64,000 nt of DNA from Gnetum montanum (lineage: Eukaryota > Streptophyta > Gnetopsida > Gnetales > Gnetaceae): the NCBI GenBank assembly GCA_015680685.1, contig MNCI01029135.1:260072-324071 (forward strand). The letters are read 5' to 3'. This document shows positions 11,681-22,760 of the stretch, one piece after another; position 1 is the stretch's first letter, and each line of letters begins with the position of its first letter. The notes under the pieces were generated by a model that worked only from the letters and a program-made list of their open reading frames with translations, had not been told where the DNA came from and did not search any database. The position numbers and the translations under genes were made by a program.

Positions 11681-13600
11681 AGAGAAAAGAGGAGAGAGAA
11701 TAGAAGAGAAGAAGAGAGAAGAGTCTTGTTGCTGCCAACGCCCAGATTGGGCCTTCCGTTGTCCGTCCGTGTGCGCATTATCAATTCCACCCACTCCTTG
11801 CATGCTGCTTCAATGCCGCTCCACTCCAAGTGTCTGCTCTAGATCCATTCTGTTGTTGTATGATTGCCATCTGCACACACAACACAATCATATATTAGCA
11901 AGGGTAATTGAATCATTAAGTAAAGCATACCTTGCTTCGGTTTAGGTTCCTTGGCTAAGTTGTGGTATGGCTGATATGGATCTGGGAAAATGTAGATGAT
12001 GACTACCGAAGGCATAGGGGTTAGGAAGAAAAACGAAAAAATACGGGGCATAGGATAAAAATTGAAAAATCAGGCCCCATACCCCCATGACTAATCGCGA
12101 ACCTCCGGTAGCGTTAGAATGGAGAGAGAAAAGGAATAGGAATGATAGGTAAAAAGGGACAACTATGGCATCGATAAAAAGGATGTCATGATGGAAATGA
12201 ACAAAAATGTTAATTAATTGCAAAATGTTAAGGAAAAGAAGTTAACTAATGTTCCAAATAGGAATGTCAGTGGGTCCTCCCCAAAGCAGGCTCATGCCCT
12301 TAATGCCCTGACAATCCCACATTCAAAGAGTCCGTGGGCTCTGGGAATGTCCTTTGGAACAAGAGTTAAAGTCTTAACCGTAAGAATTTACCAAAAAGAA
12401 AACAAAGCATCAACCAAAGTATATACAATGATACAACCGGCAATGAGGTGAACAATGGAGAGAAGGATGGGAAGAAGAGAAGTGGAATGGAATCCCAAGA
12501 ACAAGGTGGTGTACAGCCCCTTGTGTGTTTGATGATTAATGTGACTTGGCGAATCTCATTCCAACTCTGGCCTCAAACCAACCACTTCCAGTGACTTCGC
12601 ATCAATGCAGTTGGTTAAATCATCCCCGTGGGGAACAAGGATGCAACTTCAAGAAGCCACCACCATTCCGACGAAACAAAGGAGAGAATGGGAAGCGAGA
12701 AGGGCCTTAGTTAGAGGGAACACTTTGGTTCCATAACCATTGCTTGCAGCCCAAATGTTTATTTCGTCTAAGGGGTGTGCTTTGAATCCTCACTTTTAGC
12801 TTTTTAGCTTTTTCATTTTTCCATTTTTTTTCTTTTTCCTGTTTTTCCATTTTTTTTTCTTTTTTTGTGTTTTGTGTTTTTATTCGTGGGGACCACACCA
12901 TGCAAAGACTTCTTTTTTTTTATTGTCTCACCTTCCGATTATTGGGTTACATCGGAACAGTAAGAAAACCCAGGAAGAAAACATCCAAGCATCCAAGTGA
13001 ATGACCAACACAAAAACATCAAGTTCCCTTGAAGTCACACCCTTTGCAAATCCTTGAGTCCTTCCTTAGTTTGAGAAATGCCTAGGCACTTGTTCATTGA
13101 AGTTCTGATTAAGAAGGAACTGTACATTTCCAAGCCAAGGGAAACCATAGACTTATGGATGGATGGATGAAGTGATCACATTGCCTACCATATCAAAAGA
13201 ACATACCTTAGTATCAACAATGTAACTTAAAGGTAAAAACCAAACATTAGCAATCAATGAAAAACAGTTCATCCCATCGGCCCGAACACTTATTGGGTGA
13301 CGAATTTACATGATGGATGACACACACACACACAAAAAGATAGAAAAATATAACGATGTTGTAAAACAAAAACAAGAAAAGTTAAAGAAATTTGTAAAAC
13401 AAAAACGTGTAAAACAAAAACTAAAAAAGAACTGAGGGCCCCATATGGTTAGCATAGGTGGCCATCTCCCCCATGACTGAGTTGTGAGGGAGAGATCCGA
13501 AGTAGTGAGCGCATATTTGAATTTCTAAGCAGTGCCCAACTTCTCCCAATTGATGATCTTAAGTTCAGGGGTGGAAGTTGGCGACGCTCACGTTCCAATG
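11681..13600 (-). other. 3' non-coding region of element A
   Basis: Bases 11700-11960 match 51820-52070 of element E and 13360-13600 match 52080-52330. The middle, about 11975-13360, has no counterpart in E. It holds a T-rich run (12800-12890), a CA repeat (13321-13334) and GTAAAACAAAAAC repeats (13360-13428). No coding sequence is recognised. Confidence 0.6.
13321..13428. repeat. CA microsatellite and GTAAAACAAAAAC repeats
   Basis: A (CA)7 run is followed by irregular copies of GTAAAACAAAAAC. The same 15-base unit is expanded to about six copies at 52080-52180 in element E. Confidence 0.7.
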
Positions 13601-13637
13601 TGTCTATGCCACGGTTGTTGGCATGAGTTGCCTCAGT

Positions 13638-16600
13638 TCATTCCATGCATATTTGTTTGCTCCTACGAGAAGCTGTCAACCACGGGGTGTCTACTACTTC
13701 TTGTGTGGTTGCTACATACAGGCATCTGTGTTGAAGAGCTTCCTGGGCACACCTGGTACATGGAGACAATTCCTCCATGTCATCACCCAATGAATCACTG
13801 TATGTGATGCATGGAACTTTCCTCTTCTCGATCTTTCCACATATGTTTATCTTAGAGATTTCTAAGGAAATATCGCGGATCCTAAGGCATGCATCTACTG
13901 TGCATAGCCATGCCCTTCCCATTATAATTGTGAAGTCCCCTTCATTATTGTTAACATCGATGACTAGGAAATCCGCTGGGTAAGACCAACCACACACAGA
14001 GGTAATAACGTCCTCCACTAAAACAAAGGGAATAGTGATGGACTGGTCTGCCAGCTCTAGTTGGATGTTGCTCTTCTTAAGTTGGGGCAGGTTCCAGACG
14101 TGATACATCTTTCGCGAAATTAAGTTGACTCCGGAACCTGAGTCAGGAAGAGCTCGATGTGGTGCATTTCCAGCGATCTGCAAATGAATAAAGGGACTCC
14201 CAGGATCATTTAGTTTCCTGGGAAGGTGTCCTACCTTGATCCAGTCAGTTACGGTATGTGTTAACATAACCGTATGCGTTACATTCCCTTGGACTGAAGG
14301 GTGCTCCGAAGTGTTAGTAGTTAGAGGCCTATACATATACCCGTCCACTTGTTGTTGCGAGAGCCTATCTGGGCTCCTAGTTCTGAAAAAGGGTCTCTTT
14401 TTTGTACAGTTGTCGCTAGAACTAGTGTCCGGTTGGATATTTATATTCTGAATATTTACAGATCTCGCGGCGTGACGTTGCTGCGGTTGGGAAGGCAATT
14501 CCCCTTGCATTATTGGTGCAGGAGGTGTTATGGGAACTACTTGAGGAAAAGGTGCGGGTGGAGTCAGAGGATGGACGGGATGTGAGATGTCTCCTGGAGG
14601 AGAAGGAGTCCTTCTAAAGTACTCCCGAGCGTAGTAGTGACGTTGTGGTGTGTGACTCATAGAGTCACCTAGAGAAACTGGCTGCTGCACATAATAACCA
14701 TAAGGATCAGGCTACCGGTAAGGGTATCGATGTGTCGGTTGTGGCATCCCCCATGACTGTGGGTATTGCCACTACTGATGTTGTTTGATGGGCTGCGGAG
14801 GCGTTCCACTTGGATAATACGTCAAGGGTTGGTGGAAATGCCTTGGGGTACCTTGTGGATAAGGTAACCTTCGGGGTGTTTGCCGTTGATTCAGCCTTGG
14901 ATTTAATGCATACACCCCAGACCCTTGCAGATGTGAGATAATTGGACAACTTCCCTTAGGATGGTCATAGTAGCAGACCTCACATCCACCATCATTGTCT
15001 GAATCCGAATTTTCAGCCTCATCAGAGTTAGAAATTTTTCCCTTACCCTTGTTATGTGTAGGGTTAAAGTTCCTCCGCATGTTTTTGCCTTTATCACTAA
15101 CTTTCTCATCCTTAGACTCTTCTACGATTTTCAAAACTATTTCTATTCATGCGTTTAAGGAATCCCACATTTGGTCTACCTTAGTCGATACCTCCGTTGT
15201 TAACTTCTGGATCGGCACGGTTTTCCGGTTCACCAACTCCTCGAGTGGTGACTCATCCTCCTCATCACAGAATTTCACTCCCTTCTTGCGAAGGGAGGGA
15301 TCATGGTTGTATTCCTTTGCACTTTCTCTTTTCCATAGCTCACCCTCTTCTTGTGCTACTTGTTCCAACAATACTTCAACTTCATGGGCTCTTAATCGGG
15401 AGAGTCTCCCTTGGGCATAAGTCCCAAGAGTTCTTCTCGTTTCATTTCATAGCCCATCCACGAGGTGGCGAAGTTGATCCCGCTTATCGTACCCATGGCC
15501 CGGGTAACGTTGTAGCAGTGTGTAGTAACGGGCCATGGCAGCATCCAAGGATTCATGAGTTCCTTGTTTCCAGCCTTGGATCTTCTTACGCAAATTGGAC
15601 ACTCTGGAGTACGTTTGATATTTGTTGTTGAACAATTCAAGCATCGTACTCCACCTCCTGATGGTTTCCGGTTCTAAGGACCGGAACTAGCTTTCTGCGG
15701 CGTTAGTGAGCGTGCTTGGGAACAACTTGAGTTTCTACCACTCATTGTCTATGTTCTGCAAGGCACAGGCATCGTGGAATGCCTATAAATGATGTTGAGG
15801 ATCAACGTTGTATCCCCCTTCAAAACGTGGGATATTATTTATATCCAAACGCTTGATCCTACTGTCTCTTAAATGCCTTGTGGGAATCCAAACTGCCTCT
15901 CTAATGTCAAGCATACTTCGGGTTGTGAATAGGGGTTTGTCATGATCATCTCTTTCATGACATCTGTGATGTCTATGTTGTGGTTCCCTATTCTCCCTAC
16001 ATCCTTGCCCTTGTCCTAACTCCTCTCGACCTTCTTGTCGAGGCATTTCATCTCTTTTACCTTTACTCTCTGCATTATGCTCATGGTGGCTGCGCCCAGT
16101 TGTGGAAGGAGAGTGTGAATGATGTGATGATGGGGAAGAAGAAGGGGATCCATCACCACGGAGATGTTTCTTGCCTTCTCTTCGGCTGCTTCAGCCCTTA
16201 TCGTTGTGACGATCAACGAATCTGTCATTAGTGCGAGCAACTGTTCCTGCCGTGAACAGTTGGTGCTCACGGGAATCAGAGCCTGGAATATGTATCGTTT
16301 ATCTAAGGCCCTGATGCCTAACCTCTTCACTATAGTGAGGAGGAGGAACATCATTTTCTAAGAAACCCATCGTGAGGGGTTCCTCTTCTCCTATTTCACT
16401 AATGACATGGGGGACCTTGCCCTTCAGTAGTGAATGTTGGCTCTCCTGCCTTGCATCCCGAATACGTTGGGCATTTGTGGGTTGATAGTCCATTGTATCA
16501 TGGTCATCCAAAACGTATTCTGCGAACAGCTCATGCATGCCAATCTGTACCAAAGCATGGAAAAGCATGTTGGGAGCGGCTCGATCTGGGGGTAACATGA

Positions 16601-16793
16601 TGTTACCTTGCCTGTCTCTCCACCGCAATTGCTCTTCTTGATGGAATACAAAGGTAAAATCTGGCACATACTCATCGGGATGAGTATATGTGACTTTGGA
16701 CTGTTGAGGACATGGTTGATCTCGGTTATGCGTATGATGCTGACTTTCTCCTGTATTGTCCTTAGGTGAGTTGATTTCATGAGAAGAAGCCAT
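13638..16793 (-). pseudogene. gag-protease polyprotein of element A (Athila-like)
   Basis: One frame carries the whole polyprotein from the ATG at 16793 to 13638, broken by about nine stops but no frameshift. In order: an N-terminal region; a serine/histidine-rich linker (about 16100); the gag core, with FEGGYNVDPQHHL near 15800; a coiled, charged segment; a zinc knuckle of C-x2-C-x3-H-x4-C form near 14975 (CEVCYYDHPKGSC); a proline-rich linker; and an aspartic protease with catalytic DSGSG at about residue 183 of the last open piece and IIMGRAWL further on. The protease resembles that of Athila elements. E has the same frame and lets several stops be read as CAG/CAA-to-TAG. Gag would form the particle and protease would cleave it. 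No polymerase follows. Confidence 0.8.
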
Positions 16794-16919
16794 TTCTATT
16801 GGTGTGCAATTTTCACCGTTATTTGTTGTTCTTGATTAACTGATTAACCCTAAGGTTTGTTTTTGGCTCACAATGATGTGAGTGATATCCCTTATGTTAA
16901 ATTAACGTAAAAACACTTA

Positions 16920-16939
16920 GTCCCTGGCAACGGCGCCAA
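16920..16939 (-). promoter_or_regulatory. Primer-binding site of element A
   Basis: Read on the - strand, TTGGCGCCGTTGCCAGGGA follows the 5' LTR end CTCATCA directly. It matches the PBS type common in Athila and Tat elements (TGGCGCCGTTGCC...), which pairs with a tRNA 3' end. It marks the right LTR as the 5' LTR. Confidence 0.8.
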
Positions 16940-17672
16940 TGATGAGTGGCGAGGTACCCCTACACTCCACCATACGAATACGAGTGGACACGCGCTATCC
17001 GGTTGAACTCCGCAGACTAAATGCCTTAACACCACAAGAAACACTTGGGGTTAATTGTTCGTTGTCTTCCCAGGCTTGCTTGTATGTGCCACGGTGTATG
17101 GTTAAGCAAGTCTGAGGTATGTGATTTTTTTGGTATTTTCGGCTTATCTCCTATGCTATAAGAGAAAAGGGTTGAGAAACTAAACTAACTCTAACTAAGA
17201 TCTAAGTCTAAATTAACTAGCGTCAGCATCCATTCCCACTTGCCGGACACACCCTGAACTATGCAACTGTAGCTTACCAAACGCTAATCGTTACTGGGAT
17301 CGCCACATGTAACGCAAGTGCTCGAAGTGGTCATACTGAGGCACCTATTTAGCTTATGTGTGATAAGCAGCCGATTCCTTGACTAGCCGTACACGTCCAT
17401 AGACGCTCGTAATCAAGTCGTACTTGAATGCACTAGGAAAGTAGTAAATGAAAGCAATAAATGAAACCACGTGCTGCAAGGTTTATCCAAACAAGTTCGT
17501 CTTTATTGCCGTACACAACTTGGGGTCAGGTTACAAGCTGCTCGAATAAAGAGCCGTTCACTCGAGGACTCCTACTGCGGGCACATGGGGAAAAATTCTA
17601 ACTCTGGAGTGATCAATCTGCCATAGCTTCGCTACACTAGCCAGGATTGGGAAATGAAGGGAGTGCCACCTC

Positions 17673-17682
17673 TTATTTATAG
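17673..17682 (-). promoter_or_regulatory. LTR TATA box of element A
   Basis: The reverse complement reads CTATAAATAA. It lies about 100 bases from the U3 end, next to the palindromes, as in the other family members. Confidence 0.65.
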
Positions 17683-17695
17683 ATATGGCGGCGGG

Positions 17696-17756
17696 ACGCG
17701 ATATCGCATACGCGATATCACAGGAGAAGAAGCGATATCGCATACGCGATATCGCG
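17696..17756. repeat. Palindrome array in U3 of element A
   Basis: Four GCGATATCGC-like modules occur in two pairs separated by ATAC/TACG spacers. Each module is self-complementary. The array lies between the LTR terminus and the TATA box. Confidence 0.8.
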
Positions 17757-17781
17757 GCCTAGTGCAAGTCGCGTCTCATTA

Positions 17782-17786
17782 GTAAA
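17782..17786. repeat. Right target-site duplication of element A
   Basis: GTAAA, identical to 10621-10625. Confidence 0.8.
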
Positions 17787-18234
17787 ACTAAGAGCATGAT
17801 CAAGTGATATTGATGCTACATTAGCATCATTACTATTTAGAAAAATTTTCTAGTTTTGATCAAATTATAATTCCAAGATTCTAGTATCTTGTTTAATACC
17901 TAAATTGATGTAAAATCATTCCATATGATGTCAAGGAGCCTGTCAGGCTAGGAAATGATGTTGACTATAGAGTTTGATGGTCAAGGATGTTAAGGTATAA
18001 GTTCATAAGGTGTTGATGTTGGTGTCGGTTATAGCATTAACTTCAGGTGGGAGTTAGAATGATTTTCTAATATTTTTCCAAGTTGACATCATGATCATTT
18101 AGAATTGCAAAACTAAATCTAAAATGAGCCATAATGATGTTATTTAGATCCTAAAAGCTTGTAGACTGAGAGAATACTATTAGATGACAAACCTAAATAC
18201 CTTGGAAGAGGATGATGCTAACATTGACACTAAC
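17787..18234 (-). repeat. Old LTR remnant, middle piece
   Basis: It continues the remnant interrupted by element A. It contains words such as GATGCTAACATTGACAC and AAAAATTTTCTAG that recur at 10250-10400, 45160-45480 and, reversed, near 48100. No coding sequence. Confidence 0.4.
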
Positions 18235-18239
18235 ATAAG
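18235..18239. repeat. Left target-site duplication of element C
   Basis: ATAAG, repeated exactly at 44982-44986 after the far LTR end, 26.7 kb away. Confidence 0.85.
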
Positions 18240-18477
18240 TGTTGGAAAATTTTGGCCATTTCATGGAATAGTTGGCATTATGATTGAAAAGGGATTCAAC
18301 AATATTAACACAATCAAGTGCATCTACGGGTCAATTCAATACCCCTGAAGATGTCGGAGGGCACTCAAAATCAGTCGAATCATATAGGCTTGCTAAGGAC
18401 AAGCATGAAATCAACCAATGGTAGATATGAAGGTCATTGAAAGTTATTTTTCCCAAATCAGTGCATGAAAGCAACAA

Positions 18478-18802
18478 TTACGGTAAGCATAGAAGATCTT
18501 CCTTATCAAAAGATCCTTGGATGTAGGCAGAATTTGTGGATGGGCTCTTTGTAATTGTTGATGAGGTAAAGCTCCTTACAAAGCCTACACCACATCCACC
18601 ACCTTCAAGGTCATCTCCACCACCAATCAAGCATGTACCAAATGCAAAATCTTCCAATCCAGAACTGGCTGAATCCAAAGTTCGAAATCCTAGTGACAAT
18701 GAAGTTTTGATGATTGAAGATACATCGTCAACCTTTGCTATGATGCAAGCCATGAAGAAAGCAGAAGTAAGATCAAAAATAGAGAAAGAAGACATGGAAT
18801 AA
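18478..18802 (+). pseudogene. Captured coding-like fragment (proline-rich, charged), LTR1 copy
   Basis: The + strand is open at 18536-18802 and would encode a VDEVKLLTKPTP segment, a proline/serine-rich segment and a charged end. The - strand is also open at 18478-18795. In the LTR2 copy (24634-24956) the + frame has a stop, but the - frame stays open. I do not recognise the product. It lies just before the LRR fragment and may come from a different gene. Confidence 0.35.
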
Positions 18803-18805
18803 GTT

Positions 18806-19270
18806 TCATGTAGTCATCTGGAATCGCTGGTTCTATCAGAAAAATAGCTCTTGGGAACTATACCGTCAGGAGTTGCTCTACTGAGAAACGTAATATTCAA
18901 ATTTGATCTTCCATTAAACCGTTTGTGTGGGATAGTGCCTGCAAACATTGGAGGGCTTCAAATGGCTCAATACATCAATCTCTTTGGAAACCATCTCTCT
19001 GGAAATATTGGAGATTATATGCAAAACTGGTTGGACGCTAGGCAAGTTAATTTATCTTTCAATAATTTCAGCAGCAACATCCTAGATTCAATTGGCAACA
19101 AGATGAGATAGCTTCAAAGCTTAGATCTGTCCTACAATGCTTTCATGGGATCTATTCTAGATACTCTATTAAATCTTTCAAATCTTCATTACTTGAACCT
19201 CTAATACAATTTCTTTGCTGGGGAAATTTCATGTCAAGGAGCATCCAGGCTCAGTTTCAGGAATTCAACA
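18806..19270 (+). pseudogene. Captured LRR receptor-type gene fragment, LTR1 copy
   Basis: The frame reads as consecutive plant-type leucine-rich repeats: LESLVLSE, then GTIPSGVA, LCGIVPANIGGL, NHLSGNIGDY, VNLSFNNFSSNI, LQSLDLSYNAF and LSNLHYLNL. These follow the LxxLxLxxNxLxGxIP pattern of extracellular LRR domains in receptor kinases and receptor-like proteins. Three or four stops break it. No signal peptide, membrane segment or kinase is present, so this is a piece of a host gene carried within U3. The same fragment sits in LTR2 with fewer stops, so it was part of the LTR before insertion. Confidence 0.75.
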
Positions 19271-19279
19271 AGGCCCATG

Positions 19280-19900
19280 GTGGACACTACTGAGTAGTGC
19301 TGATTGAAAATGGAAGCTGCTCCTGTCCTACCTCAGTCACTCTCATGACTCCCTCTGTCATCTCTACCGTCTCCTCCATTTTTTCACTACTCACTCAAAC
19401 CCTAGCAGTCGACAATGATGCAGAATTATGCAAGAAATCATAGAATCTGCCTAGAAATCCAGCTTACGGTGTCGTGAGGGTTTTGACAAGAAATCTGCAT
19501 GATGCCGACATTTTTCCAGACAGACTAGTAGCACCGATCATTGTTGACTGATGGCGATCCTCTTCCTGTGCTGACATCGTGAGCAAATAGAGTTCAAGAT
19601 TGGCACAATGGCTAAAAAAATGTTGTGGGCAGCACCGGAGGTGAAAGCCCAAGAATTTTGCAGAATGAGGCTCCGCGGCTAGCAATTTCTGCTAGGGTTA
19701 GGATTGATCCATTTGCCGATGCACAACCTCGTGAGGATGTGCTTGCTATTGGATGTCAAGGGAATGAGCCTCCAGCCTTGAACCTACTTGTGTTGCTGAC
19801 CCATGACTTTGGCTTTGATCTTGGCCTCTCTGCTACAGCTGCTGCACTTGCGACAGTGATTAAAACAGAATTGTGAACAATGGTAGGCATGAACATTGAG
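19280..19900 (+). other. Further coding-like segment in LTR1, unidentified
   Basis: Short open stretches shared with LTR2 (25430-26080) suggest captured exonic DNA, for example NLHDANIFPD in the LTR2 frame 25453-25764 and FADAQPREDVLAIG in the LTR1 frame 19625-19876. Frames shift between copies and I cannot name a family. Confidence 0.3.
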
Positions 19901-20592
19901 AAGCACCCGGTAAATAGATGATACGTGTCTAAATAAAGCTATTCAAAAATTAAAATGATCAGTTTTAACCAAGATTCTGAACAATTATTTTCTGATGACC
20001 ATAATCGAGATTCTAAGGGTGCATAATTCCACTATGGTGAAAGTGGTCATGTTAAATTTTAATTTTCTCCTAGGAAAAAAATTATATATTTACTTATTTT
20101 TTAAAAAAGAAAAGAAAATCATGGGTCCCAAGCATTAGAAAGATGGACAAATATTACACACGTACATATATATTTATATATTAACCCATCCATGTATGCA
20201 TCAACTCCATGGTTATTATCTCTACTACTATGATGTAAATAACAATAAAATATTTTATGATTTAAAAAGGGAATTTGTGCAACAATTGTTCAAAGTCCCA
20301 TGTGAATTGAACACTTGTCAATTGAAATGGTGGTTATAACCAACACCAAGGCCACTTGTCAACTCCAACCTCTTTATCTCCACAATGGCCACTTATCAAC
20401 TAAATGGGACACTTGTCAACTACAACTTTTTTATCTCCATGGTGACCACTTGGAAATTAAATGAGGCCACTTGGCAACTGAATGAAGACACTTGGCAACT
20501 GAATAGGACACTTGTCACCCATAGCTTTTTATCTCTATGGTGGTTATAACCACCCAAGATAATTTGTAACTTACCTACCTACCTTTTGAACC

Positions 20593-20601
20593 TTATAAAA
20601 A
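20593..20601 (+). promoter_or_regulatory. TATA box of the element C LTR
   Basis: TTATAAAAA lies in CCTTATAAAAAGGCTTAAGG. Transcription would start about 30 bases on, placing the captured LRR fragment upstream, in U3. The equivalent position in LTR2 is in the assembly gap. Confidence 0.6.
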
Positions 20602-21795
20602 GGCTTAAGGGGTAAGAAGAAGAGATCACTTTTGGGAGCTCTCACTTGGAGACACACTCTTGGAAGAAATTGTGAAAGATTGCTTGTAAGATGACTGGCT
20701 AAAGAAAAGATTTTAGCCTCTTTGTCATAGTCCTGTGAGTTATGTTGTATTTTTATTTTTTTTAAATTGTTTAGCTAGTGGGTTATATAGTATCATCCTT
20801 GACAAGTAATTTTTGGATTTTTAGATTGCTCTTATTGTTCTTGTTGCACGATAGAAATTTCTATTAAAGTTTTTCCATAGAAGCGCTTGTGTTTGAAAGC
20901 CTTAAGAGAATTTTAGTAGTGAATTTTATTATTGTGCAATGTATAAGAACCACTATTGAGATTGTTGTAAGAGAGCCTCTGCTTGTAGTCATGCTGTTGA
21001 ATGATTCAATAGTCAAGAGGGTTCAGAAAATCTTTGGTATTTTGATGGGACCAGAATAGCTTCTTTTTATCTTTAAAGTGAATCTCTGTGTTATTTCAAT
21101 TAGAAATTGTCAAGTCTTTTGAAGGTTCTGTTGAATGCAATTGTTGACGTCCATTATCTAGCCAAAATGGAGTCTCGTACGTGGTAGTTTACACAGTAAT
21201 TTTTTTGGTAACATAGTAAGATTGTCTTGAAGAAATTGCTTATTTGAGCCTTGGAAGTTTGAATAATTCATAGATATTGAATTTGGGATAGCTTTATTGT
21301 GAAGTGTTTACTCGTATCATTTTACCTTGTTTAAATATTTGAGGTCCATGCAAATTTTCTTTCTTTTCTATCTATTTCCATCGAATATTGCTCTATTTCT
21401 AGTTTTCTAGTGGAACTATCTCTTTCTCTGGGGAAAATTAGAAGTAGATTCGTAGAGTTGTGCTCAAATGTTTTTGCAAAATTTTATTTGTTACAAGTAG
21501 GTATTATAAGGACCGCATAGACTAGGCAATTGAACAAAATAGGAACTCTCGAAAACTCATAGTGCTTGGAAAATTTGGCTGAATCTCTTTAAGATAAATC
21601 ATTTGTAGTTTACACTCAATGCAATCGTTTCATTTTTCACAACCACATACCGCAACAGCACACACACATACTCACATTAACTACTGAGTCTATTTGGAGA
21701 TATTTGGGCCTTGGTGTTGCCAGAGACCAGCAAGCACCTAAATCCTGTTCGAGGACACTCGTTGGTGGTTGCGTCCCAAATAGTCACCAACAGTT

Positions 21796-21815
21796 CTTTT
21801 GGCACTAGAAGGAGG
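21796..21815 (+). promoter_or_regulatory. Primer-binding site of element C
   Basis: Just after the LTR end CCAACA, the sequence CTTTTGGCACTAGAAGGAGG has the look of a tRNA primer site. A nearly identical site, TTGACACTAGAAGGAGGG, follows the LTR of element F at 49475. I cannot name the tRNA with confidence. Confidence 0.6.
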
Positions 21816-21917
21816 GCTGAAAATTTAGCCTCTAGGTTTATAAGCCTTATAATTGTAGTACATCAACAATTATTTATTACTAGAAAGGCTTAAGAAATTA
21901 GATACTATTTTCAGTTC

Positions 21918-22760
21918 ATGACCAAGAAGATTGATAGTTTGGAAAATTTAAAAGTTTCAAAGGATATTTTAGATTGTAAGATTGATTCTTCATCAGAAGA
22001 AGAACAAAAGAAATATTTTGAATTGGGAACAAGTAGTGGAGTGAAAATTAGAAGATCAAGAAGATCACCCATTATATCTGGTTTGTTGATTCGTAAGAGA
22101 AGATCTAGAAAGTCTAAAAGTTTAACTATTCAAAGGAATAGGATGGAAAATCCTTGGCAAGGAATTACACCATTAGGATTTCAAAATTACAATGATATTC
22201 CTAAGGTAATTTACAAATATTTGCCTGAGACTTTTATTCCTAGAAAAGCTTATTTAGCTGAAGATTATATTCACATGTTTGAGTTAGCTTTAGCTCATGC
22301 AAATATTCAACATCAAGATCAAGCTTGTAGGTTGTTTGTATCAAATTTAAAGGATATGGCTCAGATTTGGTATTCGAACTTACCAAGTAATAGTATTACA
22401 AGTTGAGATGACATGAAGAATCTTTTCTTAGCCTAGTTTGGTAATCAATTAGATCAACAACAACTATACTGTGGGCTAGTACAAGCTAAACAAGGAGTTA
22501 AAGAATCAATTAGAGATTTTAACATCAAGTTTCAACGAATTTGTGGACTCTTTCAAAGACAATATAAGCCATCAAAAGAAATGCTTAAAGAAACTTATCT
22601 TAAGGCTGTCAACCCCAACATTTCAATTTGGTTAAGGAGAACTCCAAACTTATCTACACTAAATGACTACTTTAGTGAGCTATATAGTTAGAAAAACAGT
22701 TAAACTTGAATCCTGAAGAAAATATTGCAATTCCAAAAAGAGAAGAAAGAGTTATGATTC
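21918..22760 (+). pseudogene. gag of element C
   Basis: An ATG at 21918 opens a frame to a TGA at 22404. The same frame then continues with one more stop to about 22690. It has a basic, serine-rich N-terminus (RRSRRSP, RKRRSRKSKS) and a gag core (YLAEDYIHMFELALAH, CRLFVSNLKDMAQIWYSNLP, then a QAKQGVKESIRDFN motif) of Retrotrans_gag type. A one-base shift near 22690 moves into the protease frame, either damage or a former frameshift site. No zinc knuckle is seen. Gag would build the particle that packages the RNA. Confidence 0.75.

Larger units (their letters stand above)
10626..17781 (-). mobile_element. Element A: non-autonomous Athila-like LTR retrotransposon
   Basis: Two LTRs of one family flank a - strand gag-protease frame. 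The PBS lies next to the right LTR and a 5-bp TSD (GTAAA) flanks the whole. By eye the LTRs differ at about 11 of the 240 bases present before the gap. There is no reverse transcriptase, RNase H or integrase between protease and the 3' LTR, only about 2 kb of non-coding DNA. A could therefore move only with enzymes supplied in trans. Element E (50519-56707) has the same plan. Confidence 0.85.
16940..17781 (-). repeat. 5' LTR of element A
   Basis: 842 bp, ending CTCATTA (one change from CTCATCA). On the element strand, U3 is only about 100 bases. It is filled with GCGATATCGC palindromes before the TATA box at 17673-17682. R-U5 is about 730 bases. Confidence 0.85.
18240..21792 (+). repeat. 5' LTR of element C (3,553 bp)
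   Basis: It begins TGTTGG and ends CCAACA. U3 is about 2.35 kb, up to the TATA box at 20593; R-U5 is about 1.2 kb. U3 carries an LRR gene fragment and an adjoining proline-rich fragment. Between 20330 and 20540 there are repeats of ACACTTGTCAACT / CACTTGGCAACTGAAT. The same content recurs in LTR2. Confidence 0.85.

Noticed and set aside
10731-11945. Long open frames on both strands across the first N run
   Set aside because: They consist of unknown residues over 811 N. The real sequence there should be LTR and untranslated DNA.
12707-12901. Lysine-rich - strand frame
   Set aside because: It arises from a T-rich low-complexity run in the non-coding part of A.
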